Shown in pieces: positions 12,046 through 21,432 of a DNA stretch of 39,006 nt. The notes beneath the pieces were generated by a model. It had not been told where the DNA came from. It saw only the letters and a list, made by a program, of their open reading frames with translations, and ran no database searches. The stretch comes from Phaeoceros laevis (Eukaryota > Anthocerotophyta > Anthocerotopsida > Notothyladales): contig JBNGIQ010008443.1 of the NCBI GenBank assembly GCA_049999765.1, positions 1-39,006 of the forward strand. Reading direction: 5' to 3'. Both the position numbers and the translations under genes were made by a program. Every line of letters begins with the position of its first letter. Within the stretch, counting starts at the first letter, position 1.

Positions 12046-14307
12046 CGCTTGCCTTTCTGCCGCTCTCCCGAGCTCGTCAAATCCTTGGAGCTGCCAAGAT
12101 CAATTGCTGACACCTCTCGAGACACAAGCTGGCAATTGGCCAGCAAGTGTCAAGAAATGCAGCGCAGCGATCTGCCACAGATTACGTCGCGCATCAAGCT
12201 GGCACAAGGGGCGTCGCCGCGGGCGAGCTTCAGGAGCTGCAGCGAGGAAGAACGCATGCTGGCGCGTTTCGCGCTTCAGCTCCAGTGAGAGTGTTGAGTG
12301 CTTTCGGAGGGTAGTGGCAAACACAGTGGCCGATACCGACAGCCAATGGCTTGCCAAGAGTGCGTGCGGACCAGAAACAGAGAGCGGTTACTTCGGGGAT
12401 TTTTAATGAGTCGGCACCTGCGGAAGTGCCGCGCACTGAATGACTTGGCATGCGGCTTTTGACGTGTATGAGTGTTTCAATTTCTCCGCCGCTCTGGTCG
12501 GAGGCCAGGTGGCCTTTCATCGCACTTGGTGCTCGCGTACCTACACCCCTCCACCAATGACATGGTTTTGCCACTTCCCGCTAAAACTGCTCTGCCCATA
12601 CTGTTTTGCGGCTAGGGCTTCCAGCCTTCCGATTTGCTGCATCGGTCCACGTGCGGCAATCTTATTAGGCTTTCTTTCCCTGTGTCCAGTTCTCCAGTTC
12701 TGTTCCAGGTGTCCAGGCAGTTAAGAGATTCCTCGAAAAGAAGAAGAAGTTTATAAACTTTATTTCAAGTACAGTACTTGCGTATCGCACACGTGGCGAA
12801 ATACGAGAGACTGCTCATTTTCCATCCCGGCGCTCGCCGCAATTATAGTGGAATCGCGTAAAAAATGTCTAAGTATAATTGAGCTTAACCCCTAAAGGAC
12901 CAATTAGCACGATTGGGCTCCCGGTAGAGCCACATTTGACCACGACTCATGGTGTTCCCCTATAGCAAATCCACAAAAAGTTATACCAAAATGATCTCCT
13001 TTAAATTGTATAAAATATTTTATTATAATTACAATCAATAAATTGTGAAGAAAGAAGCAAAACCAAAACGGATGAAAAAACACTCCGTTTTAAGGTTTTA
13101 AGTCGGGCGACCCGGGTCCCCGGGAAGCCGATCCGCCTGCCTCCAACGAGAAAGGGGGGTCCAAATATTGTGGCAGTCCTTCGGGCTGGTTCTCCATGTA
13201 GTGCCACCCGTGCTGGTGCTGGTCTAACTCACGAGTCATGACAAGCGCCTCCAATCGGCTTAGTCCAAAAATAGGGCGATTTTCGAACAACCCGTTAGAA
13301 AATGTAGCTCGTCGCGCTTGCGCAACGGCAAAGAGATTGGCAACAGAGAGAAGATTAGGCTAAAGTAGAGGCGCATGAAGAACCCCACAATCCTAGTAAG
13401 CTCCAAACTAGGTAGCATTGCGACTTGCGGTCGACAGCTGTAAACGCATTTTTGTGCATCTTCCTTTCGAGGATTGTTTGCTTGTGTGTGTGTTTCTTCT
13501 TCCTGTGAATTCAGTAGACTCCCCACAGTAGTGGGTAACATGAGCTTTCTTGTGCGTTGAGGCGAAAAGGAAGTTGTCAATGTGAGAGATGACCTTTTTC
13601 TTTCCTTTTCGCTGAACTACTGACTAGTACTTTACCGGCTTGCAGCCAAATGTCGTGTGCTAGCGAGTTAGTTTTAGCACTCTGGTTCAAGCGTGACTAA
13701 CTGCCATGGTCCGATGCACTGCTGCTACGACGCACAGCCGCACGACATCCACCTGATATAAATAAGATGTGTGTGATTTGACGAGGCTTAGAGTGGTAGT
13801 TAACACGAGGTGGGGTTGGAGGTCGAGCTCAACATGTATGCCACAAGATTTCACGAGCATGCGTTCCGTGCCATGTAGTGACCTAGTATATCGTCTGGAG
13901 TCTGGAGTTTGGACTATCCTGTGTTTATGCCAAATAACTCAAGGTCGTGCATGAGAGGTTACTGTCACGGTGTGAATGAACTTCAATGAAGGAAGGGAAG
14001 GTGGATTTATAGTGCTTGACAGGGTACTTAGAATGAAGGCTCTTCGAAGTCCGGAGGCGGCTCGAACTTAGAAGCCTACGACAGCGTTTTTGGAGGGTGA
14101 GATCAAATCCTCCAACAGTTGTGGAATCCAATATGTTTCCGGACAAGAAAAAGAAGTGTGTTAAACTTTATTGGGATTGACGGGTAGATACATACCACAA
14201 GAAGATATTTCCCATCTTAGTGCATCCTTGTTAGTGTGACCTCAATACAGCAGCACAGCTGACAAGAAATTCGCATGCAGGAGCAGCACAGCCGACAGAC
14301 AGTCTGC
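12046..14307. other. Non-coding region upstream of the ABC transporter
   Basis: The GC-rich part near 12046-12400 is presumably the promoter and leader of the transporter gene. No convincing TATA box was found. From about 12730 the sequence turns AT-rich. A short minus-strand frame at 13290-13090 (66 residues, with MTRELDQHQHGWHYMENQPE) looks protein-like but matches no family I know. Two similar sites, near 12734-12770 and 14143-14175, read AATAAAG on the minus strand next to a pyrimidine-rich stretch and could be poly(A) signals of lost genes or related repeat ends. Confidence 0.4.
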
Positions 14308-15108
14308 ATGGAGCTCGGTAAGCTCGTTGAGCACATGTTCTGTTTTGGTGGACAGTTTGAAAACAATGTATATCGCGAATCTGTTATATTGTATCAGAAT
14401 TTATGAATGATTTTATGGATCAGCTACGACATGTGGATGAGCTGACTGAAAAAATTGAACGACAACGGAATACAAACCAGAAGTTGCAAGCTGTCAACAG
14501 AAAATTGGTGACAGAGGTATCTAGACTTGAAGGTTTGGAAAAACATTCAATGAAAAACTTTATGCCAAGGCAAAGAAGTTGAAAGAGAAGACAAGGATGC
14601 GAACAAACGACAACTATCTGATATATCAAAGTTAGCAATGATTCGAGAACATTTTGCTTTATCTTTGACTAACATGAAGACATGTGTAGAAAAAGAGGTG
14701 AAAGAAAAATTACAACAAGATTTTGACGTCATCAAACACGAGCTACAAGCAGAAATTGATGCAAAAGACGACATGCTGGAAGTCATGCAATGTCTATTGG
14801 ATAGTTTACGATTCGGGGAGCGTTTTAAGAACATATGTTATGCGAACCCGAAAAATATTTTATTGTTTGCATGCAGGCATGTAGAATATTGTGTGCAGTG
14901 TGTAAGCAAGATGTTAGAGATGCATCCTATAGGACATGGAGCTCGGTGTCCCGCTTGCAGGGAGACTTTTTCTGGATATATATACCATATTATACGTAAC
15001 TTGAAATGTGCAATGCACCAGGTTCTTTTTTGTGTCTTCCGGGCTTTTTCCTTTACTAATCAATGCAATTGTTTGGACCAGGTAAGTAGCCATCACTATG
15101 TCATCTAA
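14308..15108 (+). pseudogene. Frameshifted coiled-coil plus RING-like gene relic
   Basis: Three reading frames in succession give parts of one apparent protein. A first segment from the ATG at 14308 ends at a stop near 14404. The next frame carries a Lys/Glu-rich coiled coil (for example DELTEKIERQ). After further frame changes near 14540-14600, the frame holding 14638-15108 continues the coiled coil and ends in a RING-like finger: NICYANPKNILLFACRHVEYC, then CPACRETF. The first zinc-ligand Cys expected three residues before the Cys of NIC is replaced by Lys. At least three frameshifts argue for a dead gene. A good splice donor follows at 15080, so a spliced but damaged gene is an alternative. 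Coiled-coil/RING arrangements occur in plant ubiquitin ligases and in large DNA viruses; I cannot tell the source. Confidence 0.55.
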
Positions 15109-15475
15109 CAGCACCCCTTGCAGCTTTGCATGTTACATCAGCAAACATGTGCGGAGAAAAATTTGCTACTGTGCTGGGGAAATTTATCCCATTCTTCATA
15201 AACATGCTGGATTCATCAGAGATCACGAAAATTGGTTTGAAGCTCTTCTGGCGTGGAGTCCGCGGTTCTTTGCCAGGAGACTTAGTAGACCACAACAATC
15301 TGAAATTCTGTGCTGTAAAAATGGTCTCGTCCACTTTGTGAGCCATGAAGGCGACTTGTTCGTCAACTAGATCGATCGCTCCATGAAATTCCGCTCGAGT
15401 AGTGACGCAAGCAAGCCTGAAGTCACTTAAGGCCTTCCAACTGAGGGATATAATAGTCGTCCCGTCCTCGTGCAA
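15101..15475 (-). CDS. Unidentified 124-residue open frame
   Basis: The longest open frame between the RING relic and the Harbinger element. It contains fairly ordinary protein composition, for example HGAIDLVDEQVAFMAHKVDE and PIFVISDESSMFMKNG, but I recognise no domain. An opposing plus-strand frame at 15126-15341 is shorter and overlaps it. No splice sites, promoter or neighbours clarify it. It could be a fragment of an exon or chance. Confidence 0.25.
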   Translation of the reverse strand: MHEDGTTIISLSWKALSDFRLACVTTRAEFHGAIDLVDEQVAFMAHKVDETIFTAQNFRLLWSTKSPGKEPRTPRQKSFKPIFVISDESSMFMKNGINFPSTVANFSPHMFADVTCKAARGAVR

Positions 15476-15479
15476 ATCA

Positions 15480-16169
15480 TCTAAAGTATCAGCTCCCTAG
15501 CGCATAATGTTGGCTACTGTCAGAATTCCCCAAACCACAGCACGGCCCATACAGGAATTCACAAGTGTTAGCACGTGACTCAACTTCGAAGCCATAGCTA
15601 TCTGCTCAAGCATGTGTTCGAAGCGACACAAGCATGCAGGGAAAACGAAGATTCGAAGAAGGGACTGTCGACTCTGGTGCTCTTGGAGTCCCGGTATACC
15701 AGTCGGGTAGTGTCGGGCAGCGGGCAGTGCCCGGGCCCGCTAGGCAGCACGGCTCGCTTCTAAAAGTATATCACTTACAAGTCCATCAGGCCAGTGCTCA
15801 CCAAAAATAGGCAACTACACTTGCATAACCGGTTGGAAACCCGGTAGCGCAGGTTGAAAAAAATATTGCCGGAATAGAAAAGTCAGAGTAAACGGTTCAC
15901 ATGGAGGATTGTAGGATTTTTGTAGGTTGAGCTTGTTTGTAGCCGGATAAAAACTGGTTATGTTGAAGGAGTATAGGAATTTTATATATGGTCTTATTAG
16001 TCTACATGTAGGCTAATACATGTAACTATCTAAGTTTCCTAAGTTATAAAATATTAGGACACTTGTTAAAAGTATTAGCATACAAAGCTGATAGGATTAT
16101 CTCTTCTTTTTTCTTTCTTTACTCTTTATTTTGGAGTTTTTTTTTGCTTCCTGAAACCTTAGTTACCCC
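15480..16169. other. AT-rich non-coding stretch before the Harbinger element
   Basis: Nothing coding is supported here. The last 250 bases are strongly AT-rich with a poly-T tract near 16110-16145. Confidence 0.45.
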
Positions 16170-16172
16170 TTA
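16170..16172. repeat. Left target-site duplication (TTA)
   Basis: TTA directly abuts the left terminal repeat and is matched by TTA at 19685-19687. A 3-bp TTA or TAA duplication is the hallmark of PIF/Harbinger insertion. Confidence 0.85.
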
Positions 16173-16190
16173 GGCCCGTTTCAGACTACG
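16173..16190 (+). repeat. Left terminal inverted repeat of the Harbinger element
   Basis: GGCCCGTTTCAGACTACG, identical to the complement of the right end over 18 bp. Similarity continues less perfectly inward through CCCTCAAA and ATGCG-like bases. Confidence 0.93.
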
Positions 16191-16421
16191 GGCACCCTCA
16201 AACGCATTTTGAGAGTTGCCCTTAGCTCCGTCCCGGCCACGTCACTTTGAGGGTGGAGGTCACGCCATTTCACACTGATTTGAGGGTCACATGAGTTCCC
16301 GCTCATGTGACATGCTTCATCTTCTCCGCGTTCGAATTCGTGTGTGGGTCTTTGTTTGGCCGGTGTTTCTTGTAGGCCTGCTGTACAGGTATTTGGTGGC
16401 CAGCGACAATCCACCTTCATC

Positions 16422-17753
16422 ATGGATGCCAGTGATGAGCACTTGCACTTGTTGATGATGTTTTTTGTCACGTTTCATATATCTATCTCCATTATACAGG
16501 CTCAGACACGACGAAGACGTATACAAACCAGGGCATGTTTGATAGCTTTATGGAACTTCGATGCTAGAGCAGCAGGGTTGCATTTGCCTAAACAAGTGTG
16601 GGCAGTACCACGTTACAAAGGATACACCAGGGATATGTTAGAGCAACACACACCTCAAAAGAGGAGGGAGCGCATGAGAATATCCAAGGACACATACTTT
16701 TATCTTTGTGAGCAGTTGCGACCACACTTGACAAGCCAAACAAGCCGCCTACGGATGCCTGTGCCAGTAAAAGGCAAGGTGTGCATGTCATTGCTACGCT
16801 TGGCAGGAGGTGATAGACTTGTTGTGATTACTGATTTATTTGGTGTGGGGGTGTCTACACTACAAGGCATTGTGGTTCAATTTTGTGATGCTGTAATTGA
16901 AGTGTTGCATACCTTGTACGTTCAATGGCCTACACCAACAAAGATGGCTGCATATGCTCGTGCTTTCGAGGAGCTCCGTGGCATACCATACGTTATTGGG
17001 GCTGTGGATGGCAGCCACATTCCCATCTTGTGTCCTAGTGAGGATGGGGCTAACTACTACAACCGGAAAAAAATTCACTCCATATTACTGCAAGGAGTTG
17101 TATCTCCAGATTGTGTTTTTTGGGACTATGATTGTGGTTGGGCAGGAAGTCTCCATGATTATAGAGTTTTCAAGACAAGTCGCTTGGGCAAAGCATGTGA
17201 AGGTGGACTTCTTGGAGACTACTGTCTAGTTGGGGATGCAGCTTACGCACCACGATGGTCCATGCTCACTCCTTACAAAGGAACAAAACAATGTGAGCGG
17301 TATCAGTGGAATTTTATTCAATCAAGCACAAGGATGCCTGTGGAGAGAGCATTTGGCATCCTGAAATGTAGATGGAGGATTCTTTTGAAGAGAAATGACG
17401 GGCAACTCCTGAATATTATAAAGAATGTGTCAGCTTGCATTGTGCTGCACAATATGTGCATATTGCATGATGATCCATATCAAGAAGCATGGCTGGAGGA
17501 GGCTAGAAGTCACCTAGTTCACAGGATAGCTTCTACACGAGATGATACTGCAGCACACGGGGCTACACAAGATGTCTTAAGTGAGATGGTCCATGCTATC
17601 CATCCCCAACAGGATGGAACCTCAAATGATAGTGAGGAACCAACTGGTCAGCAATCCGCTTCTGAGGAAAGTCAATATGAGATCGGATGCAAAAGGAGGA
17701 CGGCTATTTCAGGGCACCTTACTTCCACTAAAAAAACGAAGGACAACAAATGA
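16422..17753 (+). CDS. PIF/Harbinger DDE transposase
   Basis: The transposase cuts and joins the element ends as a DDE-type RNase H-fold nuclease (DDE_Tnp_4 family, related to animal HARBI1). The open frame extends upstream to 16344, but the ATG at 16422 is the more likely start, giving 443 residues. Counting from 16344, the acidic triad is likely Asp222 in IGAVDGSHIPI, Asp272 in GWAGSLHDYRVF and Glu334 in MPVERAFGILKCRWR, with a conserved GDAAY block at about 297-301. The N-terminal third is basic and helical, with the family-like region TPQKRRERMRISKDTYFYL. The Lys/Arg-rich C-terminus (STKKTKDNK) may be a nuclear signal. No stop or frameshift is seen. In this family nuclear entry and DNA binding depend on the SANT/Myb-like partner, here encoded convergently about 380 bp away. 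Confidence 0.92.
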   Translation: MDASDEHLHLLMMFFVTFHISISIIQAQTRRRRIQTRACLIALWNFDARAAGLHLPKQVWAVPRYKGYTRDMLEQHTPQKRRERMRISKDTYFYLCEQLRPHLTSQTSRLRMPVPVKGKVCMSLLRLAGGDRLVVITDLFGVGVSTLQGIVVQFCDAVIEVLHTLYVQWPTPTKMAAYARAFEELRGIPYVIGAVDGSHIPILCPSEDGANYYNRKKIHSILLQGVVSPDCVFWDYDCGWAGSLHDYRVFKTSRLGKACEGGLLGDYCLVGDAAYAPRWSMLTPYKGTKQCERYQWNFIQSSTRMPVERAFGILKCRWRILLKRNDGQLLNIIKNVSACIVLHNMCILHDDPYQEAWLEEARSHLVHRIASTRDDTAAHGATQDVLSEMVHAIHPQQDGTSNDSEEPTGQQSASEESQYEIGCKRRTAISGHLTSTKKTKDNK

Positions 17754-18132
17754 ACTCGAGATTGGTTCAGCTGCGATAAGGCCTAGTACAAATGATGCCC
17801 AAGAACTGGAGATTAGGCCTAGTACAAATGATGCCCGATCCCATTAGACAGGTTCTGATGGGATTAGGCCTAGTACACCTAGCTAGGTTTTCATCAAATG
17901 TAGGCATACTACAAAATGCCATTCTAGCTAGGTCTGAACAATTTAAGGCATACTATAAAATGCCATGAGACCAGACCTAGTACAGCTAGCTAGGAAGGCA
18001 TACTGTAAAATGCCATGAGATCAGGCATAGTAGAGCTAGCTAGGTCTGAAGAATTTACCATAAAATTCCATTTTAGTATGTGGATGACTCATGAACTAAG
18101 TACTAGAATCCTTGGCTTTCTCTATAATGTGC
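17754..18132. repeat. Short-repeat cluster downstream of the transposase
   Basis: This spacer between the two convergent Harbinger genes is built from short related units. AGGCCTAGTACAAATGATGC occurs twice (about 17778 and 17813), followed by a shortened copy. Three or four diverged units combine GGCATACTAxAAAATGCCAT with GCTAGCTAGGTCTGA between about 17900 and 18060. No gene is seen. The arrangement may carry the two poly(A) regions. Confidence 0.6.
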
Positions 18133-19387
18133 TTAGTCAGCGTACCAAAGGCACCGGCCATAACCTTTGAGCACATCCATGATTTCGCTATGCTGAGTGT
18201 CCCCCTTGGTATTCATATCCTTCATGAGCTGCACCACATTAGTGTGAAATTGTTTTTTGTTGTTGCGAAGTCCTATGTCCTCCTCTTTTTTTTTGTCCAC
18301 CACTATGCCATCTTCATGTGGGCTTGCATGTATATGGCACTCCACATTGGCCTTTGTGCCCTGCCACTCATCAATGAGATTATACCACTTCATCTTTTTC
18401 CATTGTGTGCCCTCACCTGATGTATCAAGCCTGTCACGTNNNNNNNNNNNNNNNNNNNNNNNNNNNNNNNNNNNNNNNNNNNNNNNNNNNNNNNNNNNNN
18501 NNNNNNNNNNNNNNNNNNNNNNNNNNNNNNNNNNNNNNNCGCCATGTTAGACCCTGTAGGTGATCACATACAAGAAAATTATAGCACCACGACACCAGCA
18601 TCATGACTTGTACTAGCCCTGTACAAGCATAGCCCGTAACACTAGCAACATTACTGCACTAGCTAGCCACTTATAAAAACTCAAGCCATGATACCAGCAT
18701 CAGTAATATACAACACCAAGACAATACAACAATGTACAACACCAAGACAGTACAAGCACCTTGTTGAGCAGGGGTATTGAACTCATCATTCATTTGTCCA
18801 CGTAAATTAATCAGTGCAAGTACCCACTCTGGTTCCCAATTGACGCCACGCTTTTTCTTCTTTTGTTGGGTCTCCTCTGGAATTGCGCTCCCTTCTCCAT
18901 CTTTGCTTGGTTCCGTTGGAGTCGCAGTTGGGGGTGCAGACGGGGTCGCCTTTCTCGGCCTCCCACGCTTTGTAGGCTGCTTGGTGGTATTGTTGAGGAC
19001 CGGAGGCACTACAGTAACTGACGGAGGCACTACTGGCTGAGCCTGTACGGGGATGCTACCATGTAGCACAGAGTGGTTGCTTCCCATTGTCGTAGGCGGC
19101 ACAAATGGTGCATTGGTGTATCCACCAACACGCATTTGTGTAAGATTGATTGGGATCGCACCTGGGGACATGCCATGGCCAATAGCAAGAGGCCCAGGTG
19201 AAGGTAACACAGACCGATGAGCAGAACGCACAGGTTGAAAGGTTGAGCTTTGAGGCGCGCGAAATGCTTGCGTGAACCCCGTCAAGTCTGCATTTGCATA
19301 CTCCCGTGCAGGCGAGCCACCATCTTCATCCTCGAGCTCGACGGGCATGGTAGCGCTACCGTTTCCCGCCATGTTGCCTGGCCACAA
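18133..19387 (-). CDS. Harbinger partner: AT-hook plus Myb/SANT-like DNA-binding protein (gap inside)
   Basis: The second protein of PIF/Harbinger elements binds DNA and helps bring the transposase to nucleus and ends. Exon 1 runs from 19387 (or the in-frame ATG at 19372) to 18760, with a donor CAAG/GTGCTT. It is Pro/Ser/Thr-rich, has an AT-hook (KRGRPRK, about residues 140-146) and begins a helix-turn-helix-like domain at NWEPEWVLALINLRGQMN. The last exon is visible from 18439 down to the stop at 18133 and reads RDRLDTSGEGTQWKKMKWYN then LIDEWQG, a trihelix/SANT-like pattern, followed by a charged helical tail. The middle of the domain falls in the 100-N gap or in sequence around it, so completeness cannot be judged. 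Confidence 0.72.
18440..18539. other. Assembly gap (100 N) in the Harbinger partner gene
   Basis: A run of exactly 100 N located between the two recognisable coding parts of the SANT-like gene. Its true size is unknown. Confidence 0.98.
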
Positions 19388-19666
19388 TCAAAATGACGGG
19401 AACCCAAGATGTCCTAAAATAATCCCCGAAGCGGCAATCATTTGTCACACGGCCCACAAGTGTATACGTGGCCCCTTCGGATTGGAGCATGTACTTTGAG
19501 GGTCATTGAGGAGCCTTGAGGGTCGACCCCCCTTAACCCCCAAAGCCTCAAAGTTTTGGGGGCATGACGGGGCCTGACTGGATGCCGTGTCATTTTGAGG
19601 GTGAGGCCGTTCGTTTCACACCCTCAATCGATTCACCAATGAGCGTGCGCCAACGCATTTTGAGGG

Positions 19667-19684
19667 CGTAGTCTGAAACGGGCC
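19667..19684 (-). repeat. Right terminal inverted repeat of the Harbinger element
   Basis: CGTAGTCTGAAACGGGCC, exact complement of the left end, immediately followed by the TTA duplication at 19685-19687. Confidence 0.93.
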
Positions 19685-19687
19685 TTA

Positions 19688-20944
19688 CTTGCCTCTTTTT
19701 ATTCATTGAGCTATGATGGATGACAAACATAAAAGTAAAGGGAAGGACAAGGACACCAATATCTGTAAGCAAGGAACAGTGTTCAATATTTCAAGCACTT
19801 ACTAGTGGAAGTGTTTGAGGAGAAAGTGTGAACCTTGAAAACTATGAGTCAACATAAGCAGAGCTTCAAGTGGCAGCTCATAGGAACAATGCTTTGATTA
19901 TCTAGGGTAATAAGGATTGGAGAGAGAAGTAGAAAGACGTGTAAGAACCACCTTTCGACCATTGCAAAGTTGAACACTACTGCAGTATTTTTTGCTAGAT
20001 AGTGGATATGACTGGATTTTTTATGTAGTATCACCATACCCTCTGCTTCTTCTGTTACCGGACAACGTTTCGAGGCAACATATGAGACAACCTCAAAAAC
20101 AAGTTCAACGCATTAGTAAATTAGTGTAGTACACAGTGTAGTTTGACAGAACTTGCGATAACAGGTATTGAAGGACCGGACAATGTTTCTGGTGATCCTA
20201 CATCAGAACTTGTGATAACAGGTAGTGACACAATGTAGTGACACAGTGAAGTACATAGTGTAGTAATACTGAAGCAAGGTAGTCTCGGTTTAACCGAGAC
20301 ATGCCTAGTTACCTGTACTTAATCTATAATTCAACTAAACCCTAGCTCAACTAAAGCTTAACCTGCGATACACAGGTTATCGCAGGTTCACTACCTCTTG
20401 CCGGACGACGTTTCCTGGTGATCCTACACTAGAACTTGCGATAACAGGTATTGTCATAGCCTCTGAAACAAGTTTGATGAAGTCCGTGTCAAAGTCTGCT
20501 CCTTTTCCTACAAAACGAGCAAGCTATTAGCAAGTTCTAAAAATGCTCTTCCTACCAGTTAGTACGTGTAGGAATTTAAACACGTTACCACATTACAATA
20601 GCCCGTTTGAAACCTAAGCCAGGTTCAAGCTATGATTCCACCCCACCTTAGTTACCGGGAAACCTTGGTTCTTGCCAAACGAACCGGTTTCCAATGTTGA
20701 AGACACTTGTTCGTATTCTAGTGGTTTGTATCAATGCGTATTTCAAAAAAATGATATACGGTTAAAAAATTGTGAAATACGTATAAAAAACCAGTGTCTC
20801 ACAGTTCCGAAACATGAATGAATGGGGGCCCATCCGAGCAGTGATTCATTCGTTCACAGGTTTCTAACTTATTAAGCCCCCCATCTCAGTACTGATTCAG
20901 ACGGGGTTAGTACTGATTCGGACGGGATTACTAAGTGACTAGTA
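19688..20944. repeat. Repeat-rich non-coding region right of the Harbinger element
   Basis: No gene is supported. A unit of about 49 bp starting CCGGACAATGTTTCTGGTGA occurs at 20176-20224 and, with several changes, at 20401-20450. Partial copies occur near 20058 and 20150. Two perfect short palindromes are present: GTCTCGGTT/T/AACCGAGAC at 20282-20300, and AACCTGCGATA with its complement around a 7-base loop at 20360-20388. A 21-bp unit beginning GTACTGATTC is tandemly duplicated at 20889-20909 and 20910-20930 with two differences. These look like pieces of old mobile elements. Confidence 0.6.
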
Positions 20945-21432
20945 GGGCAAACGCCCCCCATCCCAGTAATAGGGGGACTCAAACCTACCCCGTCGGGACC
21001 CTGTCACGGCCAAGTCCGTTTTGGCCGTGACGCGGTCCCGACTTGTCCGTCTGTGTTTTTTGCAGCAACTTTGCAGAGCCCCGTCGTGGCCCTCCGACGA
21101 TGATGATCGCATTGGCGAGATAGCGACAGATTCATGCACTCCAAATCTAAGGAGTCCCGCCGAGCACCATTCCCTCCAAGAGCGTCGAGAACTGTAACTT
21201 AAAAATCATATGGAAAGATTTAGGGTTTTTGTTTTAATAATATTTTAAAAAGGTGTCGCGGGCGGTTTTGGGCGACATCGCACTATCTGTGGGCCGCGGC
21301 CGCGGCGAAGATCACCTCTTTTGGTCCCCGTCGTGCCGGGACGACTGGTCCGTCAGATGGCCCTGACGGACAACCTGTCCGGCCGAGACGGGATAGGTTT
21401 GAGTCCCCCTAATTATTGGGAGGCGTTTGCCC
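20945..21432. mobile_element. MITE-like inverted-repeat element (488 bp)
   Basis: The ends are long terminal inverted repeats of about 50 bp: GGGCAAACGCC then AGGGGGACTCAAACCTA on the left, and the near-exact complement ending CGTTTGCCC on the right. The interior has no open frame and holds further hairpins: a stem of 9 plus 11 paired bases at 20992-21042, and GTCCGTCAG with its complement near 21349-21372. Size, lack of coding and inverted ends fit a MITE. I found no clear target-site duplication, so the superfamily is undecided and the exact ends could be slightly off. Confidence 0.75.

Larger units (their letters stand above)
16173..19684. mobile_element. Complete PIF/Harbinger DNA transposon (3,512 bp)
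   Basis: The ends are perfect 18-bp terminal inverted repeats, GGCCCGTTTCAGACTACG at 16173-16190 and its complement at 19667-19684, flanked by TTA on both sides. Behind each end, copies of TTTGAGGGT and its complement recur (16193-16202, 16246-16254, 16279-16287 on the left; 19495-19503, 19594-19602, 19618-19626, 19658-19666 on the right). They are candidate binding sites for the transposase complex. Inside are a transposase gene on the plus strand and an AT-hook/SANT-like gene on the minus strand, the convergent two-gene plan of autonomous PIF/Harbinger elements. The transposase frame is open and the catalytic residues are present, so the copy may still be active. An assembly gap sits in the second gene. 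Confidence 0.93.
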
